Shown here: positions 8,502 to 15,922 of the stretch, in pieces
Layout of the letters: every line of letters starts with the position of its first letter
Position numbering within the stretch: the stretch's first letter is position 1
Assembly (NCBI RefSeq): GCF_004331435.1
Contig: NZ_SJKA01000005.1
Location: forward strand, 496,001 to 560,000
Origin: Kribbella sindirgiensis
GTDB lineage: Bacteria > Actinomycetota > Actinomycetes > Propionibacteriales > Kribbellaceae
Reading direction: 5' to 3'
Length of the DNA stretch: 64,000 bases
The notes under the pieces: generated by a model
What the model saw: only the letters and a program-made list of their open reading frames with translations
What the model was told of the DNA's origin: nothing
The model's database searches: none
Made by a program: the position numbers and the translations under genes

Positions 8502-9764
8502 TCATCCGACGGCAGCCACTTGCCATCGCTGTGCTCCGTCCGTGGCGACAGTACGCCTCAGCGTGAGCGTGTAGGTCTGGTCCAGCGTGGTGTCACCCGC
8601 GCCGTTCCAGGTGACGGCCGCGGTCGCCCGCCGCTCGTCGTCGTTGCCGGTGTAGACCTGCCAGTCCTTGAGTTCACCGAACTTCACCGCCCCGTTCAGG
8701 CTGCGGATGGTGGAGCCGGGCGCGGTCACCGCGGACACCTTGTTGTCGGACTCGGCGTACGCCGAGAAGAACGCCTCCGCGTCCTTCTCGGTGGCCGTGG
8801 TCAGCTCGTCGTCGGGCGTGCCGGCGTCCGGCATGTTGCTCGGCAGCGGCGCCCGCAGGTCCGGTACGAACGTCGGCGGCCCGCTGACCACCACCCGCGA
8901 CGCGGTCCGCGCGACCGGGACCGAGATGCGCTGCCAGGTGATCGGGCCGGCGGCCCAGCTCTTGCCCTGCTTGGTGAACGTGTAGACACGGACCCGGACG
9001 TCCACCACGGCCGTGATGCCGTTGGAGTCAGCCTTGACCTCTCCCGGGTAGGCGACGTCGGCGGTCTGCTTACCGCGACCGTTCCAGCCCGCGCGGCTGT
9101 CCAGGCCGGCGGCGAGGTCCAGTCCGATCTGCGCCGGGCGGGCATCGGGGTTGCTCTCGTCCCAGGTCAGGTACGACACGGCGTACCGCGTCGCGACCGC
9201 GCTGGCCTCCGCGGACGGGAAGCTGCTCTGCCCGCTGACGACCGTCTCCGGCGTCTTGTTCGGTGCGATCCAGGAGCGGATGCCGCTGATGGCAGCCAGC
9301 AGCAGTACGACGACCACGAGGCCGCGGAAGAACCGCCGTGCCCACGTGGAGAAAGAGGACTCCGGTTCGGTCGACCACGGCGTCTGCCCGGGCTCCAGTA
9401 CCTCGCGGACCGGACCGGGCGCCGCGTGCGCACCGTGCGGCGAACGCTGTTTCAAACGTTCGGGAGTACGGCCCCGCTGCTCCTGCGGCGCTTCCTCCGA
9501 AGGACGCCCGCCGGGACGACGGGGTGGCGCCATCACGCCACCGGGCGGCGCCTGGTTCTGCGGCGGCTGGCCCTGCGGAGCGGCGTACTGCGCTGCTACA
9601 CCCTGCGCCTGGCGAGGGGTAGGTGACACCGGCCCGCCGGGGTGGGCCCACCACTCCGGCGCGGTACTTTGCGGGCGACCCTTGCCCGGCCTCTTGGTTC
9701 GGCGCTGGTCCGACCAATGCTCACCTTTTGGCGGCAGATTCAGCACCGTACGCCACCAACTCAT
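8502..9764 (-). CDS. TcpC-like conjugation scaffold protein
   Basis: 420 residues, first gene of the conjugation-like operon. A ~135-residue Pro/Gln/Arg-rich cytoplasmic part is followed by one transmembrane helix (about GLVVVVLLLAAISGI) and a ~250-residue extracytoplasmic region. That region appears to hold two consecutive NTF2-like subdomains (RYAVSYLTWDE... and DAEFFSAYAE...), the layout of TcpC, the VirB8-like scaffold of Gram-positive conjugation systems. Family knowledge places it at the membrane, contacting the channel and wall hydrolase. Repeated 9-mers 130-180 bases upstream are candidates for operon control. Confidence 0.8.
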   Translation of the reverse strand: MSWWRTVLNLPPKGEHWSDQRRTKRPGKGRPQSTAPEWWAHPGGPVSPTPRQAQGVAAQYAAPQGQPPQNQAPPGGVMAPPRRPGGRPSEEAPQEQRGRTPERLKQRSPHGAHAAPGPVREVLEPGQTPWSTEPESSFSTWARRFFRGLVVVVLLLAAISGIRSWIAPNKTPETVVSGQSSFPSAEASAVATRYAVSYLTWDESNPDARPAQIGLDLAAGLDSRAGWNGRGKQTADVAYPGEVKADSNGITAVVDVRVRVYTFTKQGKSWAAGPITWQRISVPVARTASRVVVSGPPTFVPDLRAPLPSNMPDAGTPDDELTTATEKDAEAFFSAYAESDNKVSAVTAPGSTIRSLNGAVKFGELKDWQVYTGNDDERRATAAVTWNGAGDTTLDQTYTLTLRRTVATDGAQRWQVAAVG

Positions 9765-9892
9765 CCCTACCCGCCCCTCAGACAGCAGTTACGCGGACAG
9801 TAGCCGGGAGAATACGGCAAGCGACCGCACTCCGGGAGACCTGAGCCCAGGATCCGGATGGTCCATCGCTCCCCGCTGCCATACTGTTACCC

Positions 9893-9946
9893 CACTCGCG
9901 GGCAGTGTCACCCTCACCGTCACTGTTACCGGCCAAGCGTGACACC
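9893..9946. promoter_or_regulatory. Repeated GGTAACAGT-type 9-mers upstream of T4SS operon
   Basis: Read on the minus strand, two exact GGTAACAGT copies (complements of 9893-9901 and 9922-9930) flank a variant GGTGACACT (complement of 9904-9912). A related GGTGTCACG (complement of 9937-9946) lies just upstream. The iteration and position suggest binding sites of a repressor that silences the secretion operon. No regulator gene is adjacent. Confidence 0.4.
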
Positions 9947-10105
9947 TTCGGTACCGTCGTCATAGCTCCTCTCTCATGCCCGCTCAGGTCGGGCGGGCAG
10001 CGCACACCATGCCACACGCCGCGGACAGGTTCGAAAATCCGTGCGAACAACATGGTAAAAGAACGCACCAACGATCACTCATAGTAACCGATCGTGCGGT
10101 CCGCC

Positions 10106-10152
10106 TGTGGAAAACTCTCCCGTGACGAGGGGTCAAAATCGGCTGTGGACAA
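10106..10152. promoter_or_regulatory. Two DnaA-box-like sequences
   Basis: TGTGGAAAA (10106-10114) and TGTGGACAA (10144-10152) are in the same orientation. The second is the reverse complement of the consensus DnaA box TTGTCCACA; the first differs from it at one position. They lie 38 bases apart, just upstream of the aldo/keto reductase. Binding is inferred from sequence only. Confidence 0.35.
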
Positions 10153-10217
10153 CCGCTTGCCGACAGCGCTTCCGGGCATAAGGTCGGAGTGATCCCTGCT
10201 ACCCCTGGAGGACCAGG

Positions 10218-11093
10218 ATGGAAACTCGCCGACTGGGCAGACTCGGCCACCAGAGCTCGGTGCTGATCTACGGCGCTGCTTCGCTCGGGAGCGTCGACCA
10301 GGACCGCGCCGACGCGTCGATCCAGGAAGCTCTCGACGCCGGCCTCAACCACTTCGACGTGGCCGCCGACTACGGCGACGCCGAGCTCCGCCTCGGACCG
10401 CGGATGCCGGAGATCCGGGACCGGATCTTCCTCGCCACCAAGACCGGCCGCCGGACCTTCGAGGAGGCCTGGAGCGAGATCAACCGATCCCTCGAGCGGC
10501 TGCAGACCGACCACGTCGACCTGATCCAGATGCACGCCGTGTGCGACCTGGAGAACCTCGATCTCGTGACCGGCAAGGGCGGTTCGCTGGAGGCCGCGAT
10601 CCGGGCCAAGGACGAAGGCATGGTCCGCGCGATCGGCATCACCGGCCACACCGCGCAGGCGCCGTCGGTGCACACCGAGGGACTGCGCCGGTTCGACTTC
10701 GACAGTGTGCTGACGCCGCTGAACTACAAGCTGTCCACCGACCCGCAGTACGCCGACGACTACGCGGCCCTCGTCGAAGCCGTGCAGGCGTCGGACGCCG
10801 CGCTGATGACGATCAAGATGATCGCCCGGCGGAACTGGGCCGAGGGCGAGCAGAAGTCGTACGACACCTGGTACCGGCCGTTCGACGAGCAGCGCTACAT
10901 CACCGCCGCGACCGCCTGGCTGCTGAACGGGCATCCCGAGATCACCGGTCTGGCTACCGCGGGTGAGACCCGGCTGCTGCAGCAGATGATCGTCGCGGAG
11001 CGCGAGCGCGCCGATCTCACGCCGGAGGCCGCGGCCTCGATCCTCGACGAGGTGCAGGACTACGCGTCACCCTTCGTGGACATGCCTATCTGA
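10218..11093 (+). CDS. Aldo/keto reductase
   Basis: 291 residues, a cytosolic NADPH-dependent carbonyl reductase of the AKR superfamily. The four catalytic residues are visible in order: Asp and Tyr in FDVAADYGDAE, Lys in LATKTG and His in IQMHAV. GTG/ATG choice is clear because AGGACCAGG lies just upstream of the ATG. The substrate cannot be read from sequence. It stands alone between the divergent T4SS operon and thioredoxin. The C-terminal helix region (about 230-290) is more acidic than usual but of normal length. Confidence 0.85.
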   Translation: METRRLGRLGHQSSVLIYGAASLGSVDQDRADASIQEALDAGLNHFDVAADYGDAELRLGPRMPEIRDRIFLATKTGRRTFEEAWSEINRSLERLQTDHVDLIQMHAVCDLENLDLVTGKGGSLEAAIRAKDEGMVRAIGITGHTAQAPSVHTEGLRRFDFDSVLTPLNYKLSTDPQYADDYAALVEAVQASDAALMTIKMIARRNWAEGEQKSYDTWYRPFDEQRYITAATAWLLNGHPEITGLATAGETRLLQQMIVAERERADLTPEAAASILDEVQDYASPFVDMPI

Positions 11094-11254
11094 CAAACGG
11101 TTGACAACGTGGCTCAGGTCACAAACGAGACTCCGCATTCCGGTCAGGTCGTACGGCGTACGAGATCGGCCGGCGTACCTGCCGGGGGTGCGGGAACAAC
11201 TCGGCCACCGGTCCGTGTTGACTACCACGTACTCATCTACTTTCGGAGGTCGTA

Positions 11255-11644
11255 GTGGCAACGGTCGAGCTGACCCAGGAGAACTTCAACGAGGTGGTCG
11301 GTAGCGACGGTCTCGTGCTGGTGGATTTCTGGGCCGAGTGGTGTGGTCCGTGCAAGATGTTCGGGCCGGTGTTCGAGAAGTCGTCCGAGACGCACGGTGA
11401 CATCACCTTCGGCAAGGTCGACACCGAGGCGCAGGGCGAGCTCGCGCAGGCCTTCCAGATCCGGTCCATCCCGACCCTGATGGCGGTCCGCGACGGCGTC
11501 GTCCTGTACTCCCAGGCCGGTGCGCTGCCGGCCGCGAGCCTGGAGGACCTGATCGGCCAGCTGCGCGCGGTCGACATGGAAGAGGTCAAGGCCCAGATCG
11601 CGGCCCACGAAGCCGAGCACGGCACCGAGCCGCACACCCACTGA
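11255..11644 (+). CDS. trxA: Thioredoxin
   Basis: 129 residues. The redox motif WCGPC sits after the conserved VDFWAEW strand, with the cis-proline in SIPTL, so this is a classical thioredoxin that reduces protein disulfides in the cytosol. The GTG start (11255) is chosen because GGAGG lies six bases upstream (11245-11249). The family is usually ~105-110 residues; this one has an extra ~20-residue tail rich in Ala, Glu and His (ending HTH), which may bind metal but has no established function. A hairpin terminator follows at once, and no thioredoxin reductase gene is nearby. Confidence 0.92.
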   Translation: MATVELTQENFNEVVGSDGLVLVDFWAEWCGPCKMFGPVFEKSSETHGDITFGKVDTEAQGELAQAFQIRSIPTLMAVRDGVVLYSQAGALPAASLEDLIGQLRAVDMEEVKAQIAAHEAEHGTEPHTH

Positions 11645-11650
11645 TCCACC

Positions 11651-11690
11651 AACAGGTCCGGGGCTCCGAATCGGGGTCCCGGACTTGTTT
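11651..11690. terminator. Hairpin terminator after thioredoxin
   Basis: GTCCGGG (11656-11662) pairs with CCCGGAC (11678-11684), extended inward by GU-containing pairs and outward by AACAG/TTGTT. A T-rich tract follows on the plus strand. It lies between the convergent thioredoxin and acetyltransferase genes and could serve both. Confidence 0.75.
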
Positions 11691-11692
11691 GT

Positions 11693-12127
11693 TCACGGGC
11701 CGTCGGTCAGCCGTGGATCGGTCGTGCGGCGCATCAGCCGGGAGGTACCGACTTGCTCGGTGAAACCCCAGCGGCGGTAGAACGGGATCAGGTCGGGCCG
11801 GCAGACGAGTTCGACGCTCCGGACGTCGGCCAGTGCCGGGTGGGTGACGACGGCGTCCAGTAGTACGGCGCCGATGCCGGAGCCGCGGTGGGACTCGTCG
11901 ACGATGACGTCGAGGACGAGGGCGACGTACACGTAGTCGGTGAGCACCCGGGCGAAGCCGACCAGGCGGTCCGTCGAGTCGTGGGTGATGGCGACGACCA
12001 GGTCTGAGTTGTCGAGCAGGCGGTGGACGTCCGCGGGCGTCCGGTCGGTCATCCACCACGCCGTACGCATGAGGTCAGTCAGATCCTGGACGCGGCGCTG
12101 CGGAACCGTGAAGTCGGTCGTGAGCAT
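11693..12127 (-). CDS. GNAT family N-acetyltransferase
   Basis: 144 residues. The acetyl-CoA-binding motif is visible as ESHRGSGIGAVLL, preceded by the core strand (YVALVLDVIV) and followed by the typical FYRRWGF segment. It transfers an acetyl group from acetyl-CoA to an amine; the substrate is unknown. ATG at 12127 is preferred over ATG at 12136 because GAGG is properly spaced only for the former. The gene is convergent with thioredoxin across a shared terminator. Confidence 0.85.
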   Translation of the reverse strand: MLTTDFTVPQRRVQDLTDLMRTAWWMTDRTPADVHRLLDNSDLVVAITHDSTDRLVGFARVLTDYVYVALVLDVIVDESHRGSGIGAVLLDAVVTHPALADVRSVELVCRPDLIPFYRRWGFTEQVGTSRLMRRTTDPRLTDGP

Positions 12128-12167
12128 GACACCCATCCTCGCGGCTGGTTGTTGCCGTACGCCGGGT

Positions 12168-12569
12168 TCAGAAGTCGCGGGAGCTGAGGACGCAGAACTC
12201 GTTGCCTTCTGGGTCTGCGAGGACTGTCCAGCCGGGGCCCTCGGGTTGGCCGACGTCGACGCGTTGGGCGCCGAGGGCTTCGAGGCGGGCGATTTCGGCG
12301 TCGCGGTCCTGGCTGGTGTGGGGCGCGAAGTCGAGGTGCAGGCGGTTCTTCACGGTCTTGCCCTCGGGGACCGGGACGAACACCATGCCGGGACCGACCC
12401 GCTCCCAGGGGAGCTCGTGAACGGTCTCCGGCTCAACCCAGCCGGGCACGTTCACGCATTCCTCGTCGGTCGCGATGATCGTCTTCCAGCCGAAGGCCTC
12501 CGCCCACCAGGCCGCCTGCTTGCGTACGTCGTGGCAGTCGATCACGACGGTGTACCACCTGAGCACCAT
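12168..12569 (-). CDS. VOC superfamily (glyoxalase/bleomycin-resistance-like) protein
   Basis: 133 residues with the paired beta-alpha-beta pattern of the VOC fold. The start TVVIDCHDVRKQAAWW and the end LADPEGNEFCVL are typical of the family, and HLDFAPH supplies a metal-ligand-like His in the middle. Such proteins act as glyoxalases, dioxygenases or small-molecule binders; the substrate is not predictable here. It lies 40 bases upstream of the acetyltransferase in the same direction, possibly in one transcript. Confidence 0.82.
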   Translation of the reverse strand: MVLRWYTVVIDCHDVRKQAAWWAEAFGWKTIIATDEECVNVPGWVEPETVHELPWERVGPGMVFVPVPEGKTVKNRLHLDFAPHTSQDRDAEIARLEALGAQRVDVGQPEGPGWTVLADPEGNEFCVLSSRDF

Positions 12570-12601
12570 GCCAAGACCCTGACACAGCCCACCGACAGAA
12601 A

Positions 12602-12643
12602 AGAGCGGGCCCTGGGCAGGAGAAAGACGCCAGGGCCCGCTCT
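12602..12643 (-). terminator. Strong 14-bp hairpin followed by T run (minus strand)
   Basis: A perfect 14-bp stem (AGAGCGGGCCCTGG at 12602-12615 with its complement at 12630-12643) and a 14-base loop. On the minus strand it is followed by TTTTCTG. It blocks readthrough from the amino-acid dehydrogenase into the VOC gene. Confidence 0.85.
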
Positions 12644-12750
12644 CAGTGCTGACCGGAGCGGCGACGTGGTGGCCTGAGGATGTGCGGGCAGGTGAGGTGC
12701 TGCCCGGGGAGGGTCACCGGAGGGCTGCTCGGAGAGACGGTCAGCGAGAG

Positions 12751-12778
12751 GGAGGGACCACGTCGTTGGGGTCCCTCC
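12751..12778 (-). terminator. Hairpin just downstream of the D-amino-acid dehydrogenase gene
   Basis: GGAGGGACC (12751-12759) pairs with GGTCCCTCC (12770-12778). It lies ten bases beyond the stop codon. There is no strong T run, so it may stabilise the 3' end while the stronger hairpin at 12602-12643 ends transcription. The bases between the two hairpins hold nothing recognisable. Confidence 0.55.
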
Positions 12779-12788
12779 ACGCCGAATG

Positions 12789-14063
12789 TCAGCGGAGCGG
12801 GTTGAACGGACGAAGCTCGCGCGGCGTGCGGCCGGTGGTGATGGTCTCCGCGAGCAGCTGGCCGGTGATCGGGCCGAGCGTGATACCCCACATGCCGTGC
12901 CCGCCGGCGGCGAACACTCGCGGCGAGGCGGTGGCGCCGATGATCGGCAGGCCGTCCGGGGTGCAGGGCCGCGGCCCGACCCACTCGAAGGTCCGCGCGT
13001 CCAGGTCGGCGTCCCGTAGCAGCGGCCGGGCGGCCTCGACGATCGCGTCGATCCGGCGCGGGTCGAGCTTCGCCTCGGGCTTGCGGAACTCCATCATCCC
13101 GGCGACCCGGAGCCGGTCGCCCAGCGGCGTGCAGGCGATCCGCTGCGCCGGGAAGTACACCGGGCCGGCCGGTACGTGCGCGATCGGCACGCTGAAGCTG
13201 TAGCCGCGACCGGCCTGTACGACGGTCTTCACGCCGAACTGCCGCGCCAGGTCACCCAGCCAGGCGCCCGTCGCCATCACGACCGCATCGAACGGATCGG
13301 TCTCGCCGTCACCGGTGACGAGCCGGACGCCGCGGATCTCGTCGACGATGTCCTTCACGACGACACCGCTGATGATCTGGCCGCCGCGGGCGATCACCGA
13401 GTCGGCGAGCAGCTGGACGTACTCGCCCGGGTTGATGAACCGCTGCCCGTGCAGCCGGATCGCCGCGCCGATCTCGTCGGACAGCGACGGCTCGATCTCG
13501 CGGGCGTCGTCACCGCTGATCGCCTCGAACTCGATGCCCTGACCGGCGGCGTGGATCTGCTCGATCTCCTCGAGCAGCACCTTGCGCTCCTCGGCCGTCC
13601 GGTAGGCGGCCAGGAACGACTTGGCCTCGTAGGTCTGCGCCTCGACCCCGGCCTTGGCCAGGAAGTCGAACGCGGGCAGGGCCTGCCGGTTGATCGGGAC
13701 CAGCGCGTCCATCGCGGTCTTCCAGCGTCCGGCGGTGCTGTTGCGAGCGAAGCGGGTGAGGAACTTGAGGAGCCGCGGGCTCGCGGTCGGTGGAACGTAC
13801 ACCGGTGAGGCAGGGCTCAGCACCGCACGGACGCCGTACTTGAGGACCGCTGGTTCCGGGAGCGGGGTGGCGAGGCCGGGGGTCAGCCAGCCGGCGTTGC
13901 CCCAGGACGCGCCGGCGGCGACGCCCTCACGGTCGAGCACGGTCACCTCGACACCGGCCTCCTGGAGGAACCAGGCGGTGGCCAGGCCCACCATGCCCGC
14001 GCCGACGACGGCGACGCGGTCGGGAACGATGTGGTTGCTACCAGCGGAACCAGCTGTGGTCAT
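12789..14063 (-). CDS. dadA: D-amino-acid dehydrogenase (DadA-like FAD oxidoreductase)
   Basis: 424 residues. The FAD-binding Rossmann motif VGAGMVGLATAW is at about residues 19-32, followed by ASWGNAGWLTPG, a signature of DadA-type dehydrogenases. The C-terminal FAD segment is PDGLPIIGATA...AGGHGMWGITLGP. It oxidatively deaminates D-amino acids to 2-oxo acids and passes electrons to the respiratory chain. Glycine/sarcosine-type oxidases are relatives that cannot be fully excluded. It is divergent from a PucR-type regulator with two palindromes between them, so substrate-induced control is likely. Two hairpins follow the gene. Confidence 0.82.
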   Translation of the reverse strand: MTTAGSAGSNHIVPDRVAVVGAGMVGLATAWFLQEAGVEVTVLDREGVAAGASWGNAGWLTPGLATPLPEPAVLKYGVRAVLSPASPVYVPPTASPRLLKFLTRFARNSTAGRWKTAMDALVPINRQALPAFDFLAKAGVEAQTYEAKSFLAAYRTAEERKVLLEEIEQIHAAGQGIEFEAISGDDAREIEPSLSDEIGAAIRLHGQRFINPGEYVQLLADSVIARGGQIISGVVVKDIVDEIRGVRLVTGDGETDPFDAVVMATGAWLGDLARQFGVKTVVQAGRGYSFSVPIAHVPAGPVYFPAQRIACTPLGDRLRVAGMMEFRKPEAKLDPRRIDAIVEAARPLLRDADLDARTFEWVGPRPCTPDGLPIIGATASPRVFAAGGHGMWGITLGPITGQLLAETITTGRTPRELRPFNPLR

Positions 14064-14070
14064 GTATCGA

Positions 14071-14159
14071 TGGTGCGGCCGCCACCAGCCGCTGTCATGG
14101 TGCGATCACACCATTGCCGGGACGAATGACTGTGCTCATCGCACAATAACCCGCACAAT
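14071..14159. promoter_or_regulatory. Paired TGGTG-CACCA palindromes and GCACAAT repeats between dadA and PucR gene
   Basis: Two palindromes share the same arms: TGGTG-N7-CACCA at 14071-14087 and TGGTG-N6-CACCA at 14098-14113, about 26 bases apart. Closer to the regulator, GCACAAT occurs twice (14141-14147 and 14153-14159). Placement in a 102-base divergent gap suggests operators for the adjacent PucR regulator. Confidence 0.5.
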
Positions 14160-14165
14160 GGACGC

Positions 14166-15704
14166 ATGATCTCCTCGTCCGACCTGATCGTCGCCGTCGG
14201 TCCGGCGCTGTTCGAGGTCGTGGTGCCCGGCAAGGGCGACCGTGAGGTCCGGGACGTCTTCCTGGCCGACCCGCAGGAGCCTGCGACGGGTCAGCCCGGC
14301 GATCTGGTGCTCGGACTCGGTCTACGCGACGCAGAGGACGCCGTCGAGCTAGTAGAGCGCTGCGCCGCCGGCAACGCCTCAGGGGTGGTCCTCCGTACGG
14401 CGCTAGCGCACAAGCCAACTGTGGTGGCTGCAGCGGAGCGGGAAGCCATGACCCTCGTAGCACTGCAGCCAAGCGTGACGTGGGCCCACGTGGTCTGGCT
14501 GCTCCGCGGTGTACTCGACCGTGCTGCCGCACCGGACTCCCCTGCCGCTGGCGACGCCGGCGTGCACCAGGAGCTGTTCGCATTGGCTGACGCGGCCGCT
14601 GCGATCGTCGACGCGCCCGTGACGATCGAGGACAACCAGTCCAGAGTCCTGGCGTACTCCTCCGGCCAGGACTTCACTGACCCCACACGGGTGTCGACCA
14701 TCGTCGGACGCCGAGTACCACCCGAGGTGATCGCACACTTCCGGGCACGGGGCATCTTCCGACGGCTGGCGCGATCCAGCGAGCCGTTCCTGGTACCTGA
14801 CGGACCCAACGGCATTCGCCCGCGCCTCGTCGTACCGGTCAGGGCTGGTGGTGAGTGGCTGGGGTCCATCTGGGCTGTTGTCGACGGTCCGGTGAGTGAT
14901 GCGGTCACGGCGGAGCTCAGCAACGCCGCCTCCGTTCTCGCCTTGCACCTGCTGCGGCTGCGGGCTCAGGCCGACGTGGCGCGTCGCAGTGCGATTGACC
15001 GGCTGCGGACGATCCTGCGGCAGTTCTCCCCGGACAACCCGGTCGATGTACGGCTCCCGCGGCAGCCGTGGCGAGTTGTGGCACTCGGGTCGCCGGACGG
15101 GTACGACGTACCGCAGCAACTCGACCTGTGGGAGTCGACCGGTCGCCGGCACGGGTGGAGCGAGCCGCAACTGGCTGACCTCGACGGGACGGTGCTGGCT
15201 GTGGTTACAGACACCGACGGACCAGGGTCATGGACCTGGTTGCAGAAGCTCGTCCTCGAGCAGTCAGCCGGTACGTACGCCGCTGCCGGTGGTCCCGCGC
15301 GCGGTCCGGCCGATCTGCCGAGCTCACGCGCCGAGGCGGTCGAGCTGCTCGGTCTGGTACGTCGCGGTGTCGCGCCGGGGCCGGCGTTGCGGGTCGAAGA
15401 GGCGTGGCATGTGCTGACGGTGCACCGCGCAGTCACGTCGCTTGATACCACCAAGATGGATGGTCCGCTCGCGGTGCTGCTGCGGCACGACATCGAGCAC
15501 GACACGGGATACGTGGAAACGTTGCAGGCCTGGCTGAATTTTCCGGGGCAGCCGCAGCGGGCGGCGCGGGAACTGCACCTGCACACGAACACGTTGCGGC
15601 ACCGGATGAAACGGATCGGGGAGATCGCGGAGCTCGATCTGGCGGATCCGCGGGAGCGGTTGGCGTTGCAGTTGCAGATTGCCGCCGTACGGACCGAGCA
15701 CTGA
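14166..15704 (+). CDS. PucR-family transcriptional regulator
   Basis: 512 residues. The C-terminal PucR helix-turn-helix is clear (ARELHLHTNTLRHRMKRIGE, about residues 470-490). The N-terminal half carries a sensory region and a GAF-like segment (about 135-260, VTIEDNQSRVLAYSS). PucR proteins control purine, amino-acid or proline catabolism genes, usually the divergent neighbour. Here that neighbour is the DadA-like dehydrogenase, so I infer it senses a D-amino acid or a related metabolite. The ATG start lies six bases beyond the GCACAAT repeats; no strong ribosome site is visible, so the mRNA may be leaderless. Confidence 0.85.
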   Translation: MISSSDLIVAVGPALFEVVVPGKGDREVRDVFLADPQEPATGQPGDLVLGLGLRDAEDAVELVERCAAGNASGVVLRTALAHKPTVVAAAEREAMTLVALQPSVTWAHVVWLLRGVLDRAAAPDSPAAGDAGVHQELFALADAAAAIVDAPVTIEDNQSRVLAYSSGQDFTDPTRVSTIVGRRVPPEVIAHFRARGIFRRLARSSEPFLVPDGPNGIRPRLVVPVRAGGEWLGSIWAVVDGPVSDAVTAELSNAASVLALHLLRLRAQADVARRSAIDRLRTILRQFSPDNPVDVRLPRQPWRVVALGSPDGYDVPQQLDLWESTGRRHGWSEPQLADLDGTVLAVVTDTDGPGSWTWLQKLVLEQSAGTYAAAGGPARGPADLPSSRAEAVELLGLVRRGVAPGPALRVEEAWHVLTVHRAVTSLDTTKMDGPLAVLLRHDIEHDTGYVETLQAWLNFPGQPQRAARELHLHTNTLRHRMKRIGEIAELDLADPRERLALQLQIAAVRTEH

Positions 15705-15827
15705 GATCTACGCCACAGCCTCATGTAACAAGGCTTCACATTCCGGCAACTGTTGGGCAACATCCGCCTGACAGAGTCTTCCTTGTCAGCAGGTCCGACT
15801 CTTCACCAGGGAGCCGGAAAGGCTGCG

Positions 15828-15899
15828 GGTTCGAGCTTTTCACCAGGAAGCTCGAGCCATCCGTGGGGCCCGGCGATTGTCTGAGCGATCGCCGGGCCC
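15828..15899. terminator. Two consecutive hairpins between convergent genes
   Basis: An 11-bp stem (15828-15838 with 15848-15858, one GU pair) is followed by a perfect 12-bp stem GGGCCCGGCGAT/ATCGCCGGGCCC (15866-15877 with 15888-15899). They lie between the PucR gene and the FAD oxidoreductase stop and probably end both transcripts. The ~120 bases before them (15705-15827) contain a smaller CTGACA/TGTCAG stem and TTCACCAGG twice, but no gene. Confidence 0.75.
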
Positions 15900-15922
15900 T
15901 ACGACGTTCTCCGGAACCTTGC

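Larger units (their letters stand above)
9765..10217. other. Intergenic region between the T4SS operon and aldo/keto reductase
   Basis: This 453-base gap contains no convincing gene. It holds repeated 9-mers (9893-9946) and two DnaA-box-like sequences (10106-10152), described separately, plus an AT-richer stretch near 10030-10090. Both flanking genes are transcribed away from it, so it must contain divergent promoters; no clear -35/-10 pair stands out. Confidence 0.6.

Noticed and set aside
10106..10152. Chromosomal replication origin
   Set aside because: Only two DnaA-box-like sites and no dnaA or dnaN genes; an origin needs many more boxes.
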